Below, piece by piece: positions 17,273-25,559 of a stretch of 57,261 nt of DNA. The stretch is from Bacteroidaceae bacterium (GTDB taxonomy: Bacteria > Bacteroidota > Bacteroidia > Bacteroidales > Barnesiellaceae_A). Position 1 is the stretch's first letter, and each line of letters opens with the position of its first letter. The stretch covers positions 1-57,261 of the forward strand of contig JAFXJY010000030.1 of assembly GCA_017531985.1 (NCBI GenBank), in the 5' to 3' direction. The position numbers and the translations under genes were made by a program. Below the pieces are notes generated by a model. That model worked only from the letters and a program-made list of their open reading frames with translations, was not told where the DNA came from and ran no database searches.

Positions 17273-17840
17273 TTTTCATGATTTTGAGCCAATTGAAGTA
17301 ACCCAATATGGCAATGATGATGTATAGTGCGTACAGTGCGGCATAGAAGTATATACCCTTGTATATGTATAGAGCTACAGATATTGCATCGACCAAAATC
17401 CATACACCCCATTGTTCGATGTACTTGCGTGCGAGCATCCACATGGCTGTGACACTGAGAGCTGTAGATAGTGCATCCCATAGGGGTACGGTGCTGTCGG
17501 TGTAATACTTCAGAATAAAGTATATAATGGCAAACAGGCATATAGTAATGGCCGTAGAGTATACATAGGTGCGTCGAGGTGCGTGAGTGATGGGAAGCTC
17601 AACCTGCCGGCGACGCTTGTTTTTGAAGGTCCACACAAGATAGCCATATACACCGGCGATGATGTAGTATGCGTTGATGCCCATGTCGGCATATAGTCCG
17701 GCATTATAGTATACTCCCAACGATACAGCCGGCATGATGATGCCCATAATCCACAGCAATCGGTGAGCCTTGTACTCATAATATAGATATATGAGCCCTA
17801 TGATGGTGCCGAATATTTCTAATGCTAAGTCCCAATTCAT
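17250..17840 (-). CDS. pnuT: PnuC-family transporter, probable thiamine transporter PnuT
   Basis: A 196-residue inner-membrane protein with about seven hydrophobic helices. Aromatic blocks such as YGYLVW and the C-terminal SVTAMWMLARKYIEQWGVW and ILGYFNW match the PnuC fold, a facilitator for vitamins whose substrates are trapped by phosphorylation. The overlap with thiamine pyrophosphokinase makes thiamine the likely substrate rather than nicotinamide riboside. The start lies 4 bases after the tatD stop, so there is no room for a TPP riboswitch directly upstream. Confidence 0.87.
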   Translation of the reverse strand: MNWDLALEIFGTIIGLIYLYYEYKAHRLLWIMGIIMPAVSLGVYYNAGLYADMGINAYYIIAGVYGYLVWTFKNKRRRQVELPITHAPRRTYVYSTAITICLFAIIYFILKYYTDSTVPLWDALSTALSVTAMWMLARKYIEQWGVWILVDAISVALYIYKGIYFYAALYALYIIIAILGYFNWLKIMKNEHNKSL

Positions 17841-17844
17841 GCTA

Positions 17845-18612
17845 TTATAAATTGAATAGAGTGCGAGTGTTGTTTGTTGTTACAGTGTCTACTTCTTGTA
17901 TAGGTATGTCAAAAATTTGAGCAATACGGGCGGCAATGTATGGGATGTATGCCGGCTCGTTGCGTTTGCCACGATGCGGAGTGGGAGCGAGGTATGGAGC
18001 ATCGGTCTCCAGCAGGATGCGGTCGGGGCCAATGGCTGTGATTAGGTCGTCGAGACGTGCATTCTTGAATGTGACAATGCCGTTGATGCCAAAGTAAAAG
18101 TCGCCCACTTCGCGACGTATGGTGTCGACTTGCTCGGGTGTGCCGGTGAAGCTGTGGAATACGCCATTTACAGAGTTGTATGGAAATTGCTTGAGCACAT
18201 CGAGTGTGGTGTCGAGGGCTTCGCGACAGTGTATGATAATGGGCAGGTTCAATTCTTGAGCCCATTGTATCTGTTGGGCAAAGGCATAACATTGCTCTTT
18301 GCAATAGGTCTTGTCCCAATAAAGGTCTATGCCTATTTCGCCTACGGCGCAATAGCGATGGGTATCGAATAGCTTGCGTATGAAAGAAAGGTGCTCGGCA
18401 TATTGAGGTGTAACCGAGGTGGGATGAAGCCCCATAGCGGCATGGCAATGAGATGGGTATTGGGCCACTGTGTTGTGAAGTCTGTTGATAGAGTCGATGT
18501 CGACGTTGGGTAGTATCATTGTGCCTACACCGTTGCTCGCAGCGCGGAGTATAGCCTCGTTGCGGTCGTTGTCAAACTCTTCCATGTATATATGTGTGTG
18601 GCTGTCGATCAT
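17845..18612 (-). CDS. tatD: TatD-family metal-dependent hydrolase (DNase)
   Basis: 255 residues, an amidohydrolase-fold enzyme. Metal ligands lie in the N-terminal IDSHTHIYMEEF, in VGEIGIDLYW, in IIHCREA, in GVFHSFTG and in LLETDAPYLAP. TatD proteins are 3'-5' exonucleases or general phosphodiesterases linked to DNA repair. The ATG at 18612 is chosen because it opens directly on the HTH block; an upstream in-frame ATG would lie in the previous gene. Start and preceding stop overlap by 4 bases (ATGA). Confidence 0.92.
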   Translation of the reverse strand: MIDSHTHIYMEEFDNDRNEAILRAASNGVGTMILPNVDIDSINRLHNTVAQYPSHCHAAMGLHPTSVTPQYAEHLSFIRKLFDTHRYCAVGEIGIDLYWDKTYCKEQCYAFAQQIQWAQELNLPIIIHCREALDTTLDVLKQFPYNSVNGVFHSFTGTPEQVDTIRREVGDFYFGINGIVTFKNARLDDLITAIGPDRILLETDAPYLAPTPHRGKRNEPAYIPYIAARIAQIFDIPIQEVDTVTTNNTRTLFNL

Positions 18613-19313
18613 TGTTGTTGCGCTTTTTCGTTTTTGCGGTAATAGTATATGATACCATATTCGCGGCACTTGTCGATGCGTTGAGTCAGTGGGAGGTCGC
18701 TGTAGAAAACCTCTACTTGATTCCATATATCGAGTATGACGGCATCGACCTCGGAGCGTATCTCGTTGAGTTTTTCGAGCGAGCGTTGCATCTGATTTTT
18801 ATAGTGTTCGCGCTCGTTTCGCGCCTCGATAAAGATGTCGTAGTGAACCTTGACCTTTGCAATGGTGGGATTGTATATAGGTGTTCCGCCGCGTTGAGAC
18901 AATCTCCGGTTCTCGCCTATGATGATGTTCTCGCCCCACTTGACGAGAGCGGCCTCGGTAGAGAGGTCGGGTAGGGTATAGTCGTGAGGTTGCAAGCCGT
19001 ATAGCGGTTTGTATTGCTCCTTTATCTCGTTGCGCAGTATGGTCATATTGAGTACTTGGATAAAGTGCGAGATGTACAACCGCGCCGTCTTCCCGAGGGG
19101 TTGAAGACGGGAGTTGTACTTGGCCAGCTCGTCGTAATGATAGCGAAATTGCTTTACCATTGCGATGAAACGCGGGAGAAGTACCTTGGCTTGGTTTAGC
19201 GACTTGAATGAAGCCGGTTGCCTATCGGAAGATTGTTTGATATCCATATCGACAGCCTTCTCGAGAGTGGCAATTCGAGCCGCATCGGTCTTGGGTAAGC
19301 GACGGTATGGCAT
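18609..19313 (-). CDS. Conserved protein of unknown function in polyprenyl synthetase operon
   Basis: 234 residues, cytoplasmic by composition, largely helical, with a coiled-coil-like stretch EREHYKNQMQRSLEKLNEIR at about 170-190. Notable blocks are LGKTARLYISHFIQVLNM and VKWGENIIIGENRR. I recognise no characterised domain. It begins one base after the stop of the polyprenyl synthetase gene and overlaps tatD by 4 bases, so it is firmly inside the operon. Confidence 0.78.
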   Translation of the reverse strand: MPYRRLPKTDAARIATLEKAVDMDIKQSSDRQPASFKSLNQAKVLLPRFIAMVKQFRYHYDELAKYNSRLQPLGKTARLYISHFIQVLNMTILRNEIKEQYKPLYGLQPHDYTLPDLSTEAALVKWGENIIIGENRRLSQRGGTPIYNPTIAKVKVHYDIFIEARNEREHYKNQMQRSLEKLNEIRSEVDAVILDIWNQVEVFYSDLPLTQRIDKCREYGIIYYYRKNEKAQQQ

Positions 19314-19314
19314 A

Positions 19315-20292
19315 TCAATGGTCTCTATTCAACAAAGCCTTGGCGAGGGCGAGGAGCGGGAGTTTGCGGTCTTCGGGGACAAGGATTTCGTCCATGCAAG
19401 CCAGTGCAGCGTTGTAGTATGCTTCGGCTTTTTCTTTGCATAGCTTATCGATGGCCAGATTGTTGTATACGTTTGTTACGGCAGCTATTTTTTCTCGGGC
19501 ATCAACGTCGTTGTTGCCAATGTATAGGTTGAGTGTTTCGGCATCTTTGCCTTGTGCGAGACGTGATGCCTCGATGAGCATGAAAGTTTTTTTGTCGTTG
19601 ATGATGTCTCCTCCGATGTTTTTGCCAAATATGATGGGGTCGCCATAGACGTCGAGGTAGTCGTCTTGAAGTTGGAATGCGAGTCCGAGGTTTTCGCCGA
19701 AATGGTAAAGCGAGTTGGCTTGAGCAATGGGAGCACCGGCAATGATAGCACCAATCTTGAGAGCGCATCCCAAGAGAACGGCCGTTTTGAGACGTATCAT
19801 GTTTATGTATTCGTCGGTTGTGACATCGTTGCGCGACTCAAACTCCATGTCGAATTGTTGTCCTTCGCATATTTCGAGAGCAGTTTTGAGATATGTTTCG
19901 ATAACGGCGGGCATGAAACGCTGTGGGACTTGTGTCATGAGTTGAGTAGAGATAATTTGCATGGCATCGCCCGAGAGTATTGCGTGGTTTTCGTCCCACA
20001 TTTTGTGAACAGTGGGTTTGCCGCGACGCAGGTCGGACTTGTCCATCACATCGTCGTGGAGGAGTGTGAAGTTGTGAAACATTTCGAGCCCGATGGCGGG
20101 ATTGATGGCTTGGTTGATGTCGCCGCCAAAGAGTTCGCATGCCATGAGCATGAGTACGGGTCTGATGCGTTTACCACCCAATGATAGTTCGTATCGTATG
20201 GGTTCGTATAATGAGTCGGGTTGATTGGGGTATTGGATGTTGTCGAGTGCATTGTTGATAATGTCGACGTATTCCGAGATTTTTTGATTCAT
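19315..20292 (-). CDS. Trans-polyprenyl diphosphate synthase (IspA/IspB type)
   Basis: 325 residues. Condenses isopentenyl diphosphate units on an allylic primer to give a long prenyl diphosphate for quinones or carriers. The first Asp-rich motif DDVMD is at 80-84 in FHNFTLLHDDVMDKSDLRRG; the second is QDDYLDVYGD at about 213; the N-terminal GGKRIRP block is also present. Residues before the first motif (MFHNFTL) are not bulky enough to call the chain length with confidence; an octaprenyl or similar product fits the size. The gene lies 28 bases after the coiled-coil gene. Confidence 0.92.
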   Translation of the reverse strand: MNQKISEYVDIINNALDNIQYPNQPDSLYEPIRYELSLGGKRIRPVLMLMACELFGGDINQAINPAIGLEMFHNFTLLHDDVMDKSDLRRGKPTVHKMWDENHAILSGDAMQIISTQLMTQVPQRFMPAVIETYLKTALEICEGQQFDMEFESRNDVTTDEYINMIRLKTAVLLGCALKIGAIIAGAPIAQANSLYHFGENLGLAFQLQDDYLDVYGDPIIFGKNIGGDIINDKKTFMLIEASRLAQGKDAETLNLYIGNNDVDAREKIAAVTNVYNNLAIDKLCKEKAEAYYNAALACMDEILVPEDRKLPLLALAKALLNRDH

Positions 20293-20320
20293 AATTATAT
20301 ATAGTCGTTAGTTAATTTTC

Positions 20321-22435
20321 TTACCAAAGGCTCATTTGAGAAGAGCTTTCACGTGTTGCGATACGTTCTTTTTCGGCTTGACGTTCTTTTTCTTCTTCTT
20401 CGCGACGGAGTTTTTCTTCTTCTTCGCGACGTCGTGCTTCCTCTTCGAGTGTATCGGGAATGATGGGCATCATCCAATTGAGAGCGTCGTCGAGGTCGGT
20501 TACGTTATCGTAGTTGTCGTCGTTGTCGCCATTGTTGAGCTTGCTCTCGAGGATGGCGATTTGGTTTTCGTATGCTTTGTTTTGAGAACGCAGGGTTGCT
20601 GTTTGCGATACGAGGTCTTGCCGTTGTTTCTTGAGGGCGGCAATCATGTTGTTGGCGCGTTCAAGTTCTTGTGGGTCTATGCCCGATGGTGTTGTATGCG
20701 ATGTTGCGTTGCGAGCTTGTTGTTGTGCTTCGTTGAGTTCCTTTTGTGTATCGGTGAGTTGTTGTTGAGCTTGCGCAAGCTGCTTTTGCAATGATAGGGT
20801 CTCTTGTTGAAGGGTGTTGTTGTGTTTGTTTAATGTGTCGATGCGTTCTTGTGCATCCGATAGCTCATGTCGGAGTGCTTGTTTTTGTTGCAGCTCGTCG
20901 TTGAGTTGTTGAGTCTGTTGTGTGAGTTGTGCTATACGCTCTTGATGTTGCTTGTTGTCTTCATTGCTTTGAGTGACTTGCGCGAGAAGTGTGTCGTTTT
21001 CGTTGTGTAGTTGAGAGAGTTGTTCTTGCAAGTGAGCGGTTTCGTCTTTGAGTGATGCAATAATGCCTTGGGCGACTTGTTGTGCGTCGTTGGCAGCACC
21101 CAGCTCGGCTATTTGTTGTTGGAGTTGTTCGATGTTGTCTTGCAGTGTTGTATTCTCGTCGATAGATGCTTCGAGTTGTTCTGCTGCATGGGTGTAGTTG
21201 TTTGTGGCGACGTTGAGTTGCAGTGTCAGGTCGTCGATGCGCTCGTTGAGCGATGAGATGTTTTCTTGTGCTTGTTTCTCTGATAGAGATAGTTGCTCGG
21301 TGGCTTGGGATAGTTGGGCCGTTGTCTCGTTGAGTTGTGTGCGAGCTGTGGCAAGTTGTTGTTGCAACTGCTCGATGGTGTTCTCTTTCTCGGAGGTAGT
21401 GGTTTCCAACAGGGCTTGGAGCTGTGTGTATTGTTTGCGAGACTCTTCGAGCGAGGCTTGCAGCAAGGCAGAGGTTTCCTTGGCGGCATTCAATTCGGAA
21501 ATTTCGCGAGCTGAATTGTCCTGTTGCGTGATCATTGTTGCAATCTCGTCGGTGAGTTGAGCTATGATGTTTTCTTTTTCGGCAAGCGTTTTTTCGAGAG
21601 CCTCTTTGTTGTCGTTGAGGGTTGTTATGCTTGCCGAGAGTTCTTCTTTTTCGGACGAGAGGTAGCTGATGCGCTCTTGAAGCGCATCTATTGCGGCATT
21701 CTTTTCGTTGAGTTGCGACAGAGTCTCCTCGGGGATGACGGCATTTTTCTTGAGGTCTTGAATGACGCCGAGCAGTCGGGTTATTTCCTCTTGAGCGTTG
21801 TCGAGTTCTTGTTGTTTGACGCCCGATACTTTGAGCTTGTTTATGAGGCTCTTGTTTTCGAGGTCGTATTGTTCTTTTTCGGCTTCGAGCGTAGCGATGC
21901 GGTTGTCGAGCTCGTGTACTTTTTCGTTGAGAGCTCTTTTTTGTCTTTCGGCGCTTAGTTGGGCGTTTTTGCTTTCGAGCTTTTGTTCTTCCAGTTCAGC
22001 TGCTTTGCGACGGAGAGATTCCATCTCGGATTCGATTTGTTTTTGAGCCGAAGCGACGTTGGCTTGCGATTGAGATATAGCCGATTGGTTGAGCTCGTCG
22101 ATGTATTGGGCAAAAGAGTCGCCGAGTTGATTGTATATGTATTTTTTCTCGCTCTCGATATCGATGCAATTGCGTACAAAGTCGGGGAATGAAGCGTTGA
22201 TGAGTTGTACAATCTTGTCGAGCAGGTCGTTGGGCAGGATTGTATTATTAATGTTGTTGTTGTTGTCAGAGTCGGTGTTTGCAGGCGGGTTTTTCTCGTC
22301 GGGATTGTTTTTGTCGATAATAGTGTTGTTGTTGGCTGTGACATTGACAATATCCTTGGCTGTAAATGTGCGTTCATCGTTGTCGTCGTCTTTGCCAAAA
22401 CCGAGAGCTCGAAGAGATTTTTTGAAAAATGACAT
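20321..22435 (-). CDS. Large coiled-coil protein, function unknown
   Basis: 704 residues. A short basic N terminus (MSFFKKSLRALGFGKDDD) is followed by an Asn-rich low-complexity stretch to about residue 65, a small domain with LPNDLLDKIVQLINASFPDF, then about 470 residues of almost unbroken heptad-pattern coiled coil very rich in Gln, Glu and Leu. The C terminus has MMPIIPDTLEEEARRR and a highly charged tail. There is no signal peptide, so it is cytoplasmic or bound to the inner face of the membrane through the basic start. It heads the operon with polyprenyl synthetase. A structural or scaffolding role is plausible but unproved. Confidence 0.78.
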   Translation of the reverse strand: MSFFKKSLRALGFGKDDDNDERTFTAKDIVNVTANNNTIIDKNNPDEKNPPANTDSDNNNNINNTILPNDLLDKIVQLINASFPDFVRNCIDIESEKKYIYNQLGDSFAQYIDELNQSAISQSQANVASAQKQIESEMESLRRKAAELEEQKLESKNAQLSAERQKRALNEKVHELDNRIATLEAEKEQYDLENKSLINKLKVSGVKQQELDNAQEEITRLLGVIQDLKKNAVIPEETLSQLNEKNAAIDALQERISYLSSEKEELSASITTLNDNKEALEKTLAEKENIIAQLTDEIATMITQQDNSAREISELNAAKETSALLQASLEESRKQYTQLQALLETTTSEKENTIEQLQQQLATARTQLNETTAQLSQATEQLSLSEKQAQENISSLNERIDDLTLQLNVATNNYTHAAEQLEASIDENTTLQDNIEQLQQQIAELGAANDAQQVAQGIIASLKDETAHLQEQLSQLHNENDTLLAQVTQSNEDNKQHQERIAQLTQQTQQLNDELQQKQALRHELSDAQERIDTLNKHNNTLQQETLSLQKQLAQAQQQLTDTQKELNEAQQQARNATSHTTPSGIDPQELERANNMIAALKKQRQDLVSQTATLRSQNKAYENQIAILESKLNNGDNDDNYDNVTDLDDALNWMMPIIPDTLEEEARRREEEEKLRREEEEKERQAEKERIATRESSSQMSLW

Positions 22436-22927
22436 ATCTTAATAATGTGTATAAAATTCGGGTATAAGCTATTGTAAAGTACAAGTAGTACGTTTGGGTG
22501 CAGATATGCCACCGGTGGTGATAGGTGTTTCGTCATCGGTGGATATTGCGTTGGGTAATTTGAGAAATTGCCCAATAAAAAATTTGAGTGTAAAGTTACA
22601 ACTAATTTTTGCTATCTGGGGAAAAAAACGAATAATATTTGCGAAGAATGAGCAAAAAAACTTTGCAGTGCGAAAAAAGAGAAGAGAAAAGTAGTATAGA
22701 TGGGCAGAAAAAATGTATTGAGGGTGTATTTGCGTGGGTAAAGGGGTAATAATATGGGTAAAATAGGGATGGATGCAGAGTGAATAAGATACTTTATTAA
22801 ATAATTAGTCAAAATTGGCAAAAAAATTTGTTTTTTCAATAATGTTGCCGTACATTTGTCCGTAGATTTACAACGCAGTCAAAACAGTAAAGTTAACATA
22901 AGTACCAATCTTAGTAAAACTAATACA
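22436..22927. other. Divergent intergenic region between the coiled-coil gene and gdhA
   Basis: 492 bases with no supported gene; short frames here have no family resemblance. It contains the gdhA promoter on the right. On the left, TAACTTTA on the minus strand (22591-22598, seven of eight) may drive the coiled-coil operon. Just downstream of that on the minus strand, TTGGGTAATTT (22551-22561) and AAATTGCCCAA (22565-22575) can pair with one G-T wobble into a tight hairpin near the predicted 5' end. The centre is A-rich. Confidence 0.5.
22827..22858 (+). promoter_or_regulatory. Bacteroidetes-type promoter of gdhA
   Basis: TTTG (22827-22830), a 20-base spacer and TACATTTG (22851-22858) match both elements of the Bacteroidetes consensus. 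Transcription would start about 22865, leaving a leader of some 60 bases before the ATG at 22928. Confidence 0.75.
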
Positions 22928-24271
22928 ATGGACATTAAAAAAATTCTTGCCAATCTTGAGGCAAAACACCCTGGTGAAAACGAATACATCCAGGCAGTAA
23001 CAGAAGTTCTTCACTCAATTGAAGAGGTTTACAACCAACACCCTGAATTCGAAAAAGCTCGCATCATTGAGCGTATGGTAGAGCCCGATCGTATTTTCAC
23101 ATTCCGTGTAACATGGGTAGATGACAATGGTGAAGTACAAACCAACCTTGGTTATCGTGTACAATTTAACGGTGCAATCGGTCCGTACAAAGGCGGTCTC
23201 CGTTTCCACAAAGCCGTTAATCCTTCAATGTTGAAATTCCTCGGTTTCGAGCAAACATTTAAGAACGCTCTTACAACTCTCCCCATGGGTGGTGGTAAAG
23301 GTGGTTCGGACTTCGATCCCGTTGGTAAATCAGATGCTGAGATCATGCGTTTCTGCCAAGCTTTCATGCTTGAGTTGTGGAACAACATCGGTCCCGACAC
23401 AGACGTACCTGCCGGTGACGTAGGTGTAGGTGGTCGTGAGATCGGTTACCTCTTCGGTATGTATACTAAGCTTGCTCGTGAGTACAACGTAGGTGTATTG
23501 ACCGGTAAGGGTGCAACATGGGGTGGTTCAATTCTCCGTCCCGAAGCAACCGGTTTCGGTGCTCTCTACTTCACAGAACACGTATTGAAAACAGCCGGTA
23601 AGGACATCAAGGGTAAGACAGTAGCTCTCTCGGGCTTCGGTAACGTAGCATGGGGTGCTGCATTGAAGGCAACAGAACTTGGTGCAAAGGTTGTAGCTAT
23701 CTCAGGTCCCGACGGTGTATGTGAAATCCCCGGTGGTATCACAGCCGAAATGATCGACTACATGCTCGAAATGCGTGCATCTAACCGTAACAAAGTAGAG
23801 GATATGGCTACTAAATATCCCGAAGCTGCTAAGTTTACTCCCGGTAAGAAAGCATGGAGCGTTAAGTGTGACATAGCACTTCCTTGTGCATTCCAAAACG
23901 AGCTTAACGAGGCAGATGCTAAGGAACTTATCGCCAACGGTACATGGTGCTGCTGCGAGGTTTCGAACATGGGTTGTACTCCCGAAGCTATCGCAACATT
24001 CCAAAACAACGGTATCCTCTTTGCTCCCGGTAAGGCAGTAAATGCAGGTGGTGTATCGGTATCGGGTCTTGAAATGACTCAAAATGCTATGCACATCAGC
24101 TGGTCAGGTGCAGAGGTAGATGAGAAACTCCACTACATCATGGAGAGCATCCACTCGGCATGTGTTAAGTATGGTAAGAAAGAAGATGGCACAATTGACT
24201 ATGTTAAGGGTGCTAACATCGCCGGTTTCATGAAGGTAGCTCAAGCTATGTTGGAACAAGGTATCGTATAA
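22928..24271 (+). CDS. gdhA: NADP-type glutamate dehydrogenase
   Basis: 447 residues, the length of hexameric assimilatory glutamate dehydrogenases. It makes glutamate from 2-oxoglutarate and ammonium. Seen are the substrate block LPMGGGKGGSDFDP, with the Lys residues that bind and activate 2-oxoglutarate, TDVPAGDVGVGGREIGYLFG, and the Rossmann motif LSGFGNVAWGAA. The ATG at 22928 is used because it lies beyond the predicted transcription start, whereas the start at 22856 lies within the promoter itself. Codon use is unusually biased (many GGT, CGT and AAC codons), as expected for a strongly expressed gene. A hairpin follows the stop. Confidence 0.96.
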   Translation: MDIKKILANLEAKHPGENEYIQAVTEVLHSIEEVYNQHPEFEKARIIERMVEPDRIFTFRVTWVDDNGEVQTNLGYRVQFNGAIGPYKGGLRFHKAVNPSMLKFLGFEQTFKNALTTLPMGGGKGGSDFDPVGKSDAEIMRFCQAFMLELWNNIGPDTDVPAGDVGVGGREIGYLFGMYTKLAREYNVGVLTGKGATWGGSILRPEATGFGALYFTEHVLKTAGKDIKGKTVALSGFGNVAWGAALKATELGAKVVAISGPDGVCEIPGGITAEMIDYMLEMRASNRNKVEDMATKYPEAAKFTPGKKAWSVKCDIALPCAFQNELNEADAKELIANGTWCCCEVSNMGCTPEAIATFQNNGILFAPGKAVNAGGVSVSGLEMTQNAMHISWSGAEVDEKLHYIMESIHSACVKYGKKEDGTIDYVKGANIAGFMKVAQAMLEQGIV

Positions 24272-24289
24272 TAGACACTTCTCTAAAAA

Positions 24290-24324
24290 CAAACATATCG
24301 GGACGTAGTGTTCCGATATGTTTG
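24290..24324 (+). terminator. Hairpin after gdhA
   Basis: A 12-base inverted repeat, CAAACATATCGG and CCGATATGTTTG, with an 11-base loop lies 18 bases after the gdhA stop. No strong T-run follows, so termination may be partial or the hairpin may stabilise the mRNA. Confidence 0.6.
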
Positions 24325-24393
24325 CTACTTACACCTTAACAAAACACATTAATTTATATATTGTATAATAGGAAAAATTCTATAAAAAGAGAT

Positions 24394-25476
24394 ATGAAAA
24401 AACATAATTTTAATGCAGGACCTTGCGTGTTGCCTCGTCAAGCAGTAGAATCGGCTATTGAGGCTATTCGTGACTTTGACAATACCGGTATTGGTATCTT
24501 GGAAATCTCACACCGTACACCGGGTTGGGAGCGTATCATGGCTGAGACAGAGCAATTGTGGCGTGACTTGTTGAATATTCCCGACAATTATGCTGTATTC
24601 TTCCTCGGTGGTGGTGCATCGACACAATTCTTTGAAGTTCCTGCCAACTTGTTGAAGACCAAAGCTGCTTATTTGCAAACAGGTGTTTGGGCTAAGAAAG
24701 CAGTGAAAGAGGCTAAATTCTACGGAGATGTAGAGGTAGTAGCTTCGTCGGAGGATAAGAACTATACTTATATTCCCAAAGAGTATACTATACCTACTGA
24801 TGCTGATTATTTCCACATCACTACTAATAATACTATCTATGGTACTGAAATACACGAGGATATTGACTCGCCTATCACATTGGTAGCCGACATGTCATCT
24901 GATATCATGTCTCGTCCTGTTGACGTAACCAAGTATGGTATGATCTATGGTGGTGCTCAAAAGAACGTAGGTCCTGCCGGTGTAACATTTGTTATTATCC
25001 GTAAAGACCTCCTCGGCAGCTCAGAGCGTCCTTTGCAAACAATGGTGAACTATGCTACTCACTATCCCGAAGAGGCACGCAACCGCTCAATGTTCAATAC
25101 ACCTCCTGTATTCCCCATCTTCGTAATGCACGAGACATTGAAGTGGGTGAAAGAACTTGGTGGTCTTGAAGTAATGTACAAGATGAACAAGGAGAAAGCT
25201 GAGTTGTTGTACAATGAAATCGACCGTAACTCTATGTTTGTAGGTACAGCTGTTAAGGAAGACCGTTCGTTGATGAACGTATGCTTCGTAATGGCTCCCG
25301 GCAAAGAGGAGTTGCAAGACGAGTTCATGGCATTTGCCAAGGAACGCGGTATGGTGGGTATCAAGGGTCACCGCTCGGTAGGTGGTTTCCGTGCATCTCT
25401 CTACAACGCATGTCCCAAAGAGTCGGTTGAGGCTTTGGTAGCTTGCATGCAAGAGTTTGAGAACCTCCACAAATAA
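24394..25476 (+). CDS. serC: Phosphoserine aminotransferase
   Basis: 360 residues, PLP-dependent class V fold. Converts 3-phosphohydroxypyruvate and glutamate to phosphoserine and 2-oxoglutarate. Seen are the N-terminal [14 protein letters not shown], the EISHRTPGW block, [10 protein letters not shown] for the cofactor phosphate and [11 protein letters not shown] with the Schiff-base Lys; [15 protein letters not shown] closes the active site. The ATG at 24394 gives the family N terminus; the frame extends 11 codons further upstream without resemblance. serA follows, and gdhA upstream provides the amino donor. Codon bias is strong as in gdhA. Confidence 0.96.
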   Translation: MKKHNFNAGPCVLPRQAVESAIEAIRDFDNTGIGILEISHRTPGWERIMAETEQLWRDLLNIPDNYAVFFLGGGASTQFFEVPANLLKTKAAYLQTGVWAKKAVKEAKFYGDVEVVASSEDKNYTYIPKEYTIPTDADYFHITTNNTIYGTEIHEDIDSPITLVADMSSDIMSRPVDVTKYGMIYGGAQKNVGPAGVTFVIIRKDLLGSSERPLQTMVNYATHYPEEARNRSMFNTPPVFPIFVMHETLKWVKELGGLEVMYKMNKEKAELLYNEIDRNSMFVGTAVKEDRSLMNVCFVMAPGKEELQDEFMAFAKERGMVGIKGHRSVGGFRASLYNACPKESVEALVACMQEFENLHK

Positions 25477-25497
25477 TAAAAAAACAATAAATTATAT

Positions 25498-25533
25498 GCG
25501 TCCCTAATGGTGTATGGCCTTGGGGACGCTTTA
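25498..25533 (+). terminator. Hairpin between serC and serA
   Basis: GCGTCCC (25498-25504) pairs with GGGACGC (25523-25529) and is followed by TTTAA. The T-run is short, so it may act as a weak terminator that lowers serA expression relative to serC, or as an mRNA end. Confidence 0.5.
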
Positions 25534-25559
25534 ACCTATAAAAAAGTAAAAATAAAGAG

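Noticed and set aside
17841..17900. TPP riboswitch in front of pnuT
   Set aside because: Only 4 bases separate tatD and pnuT and no conserved THI-element sequence is visible nearby.
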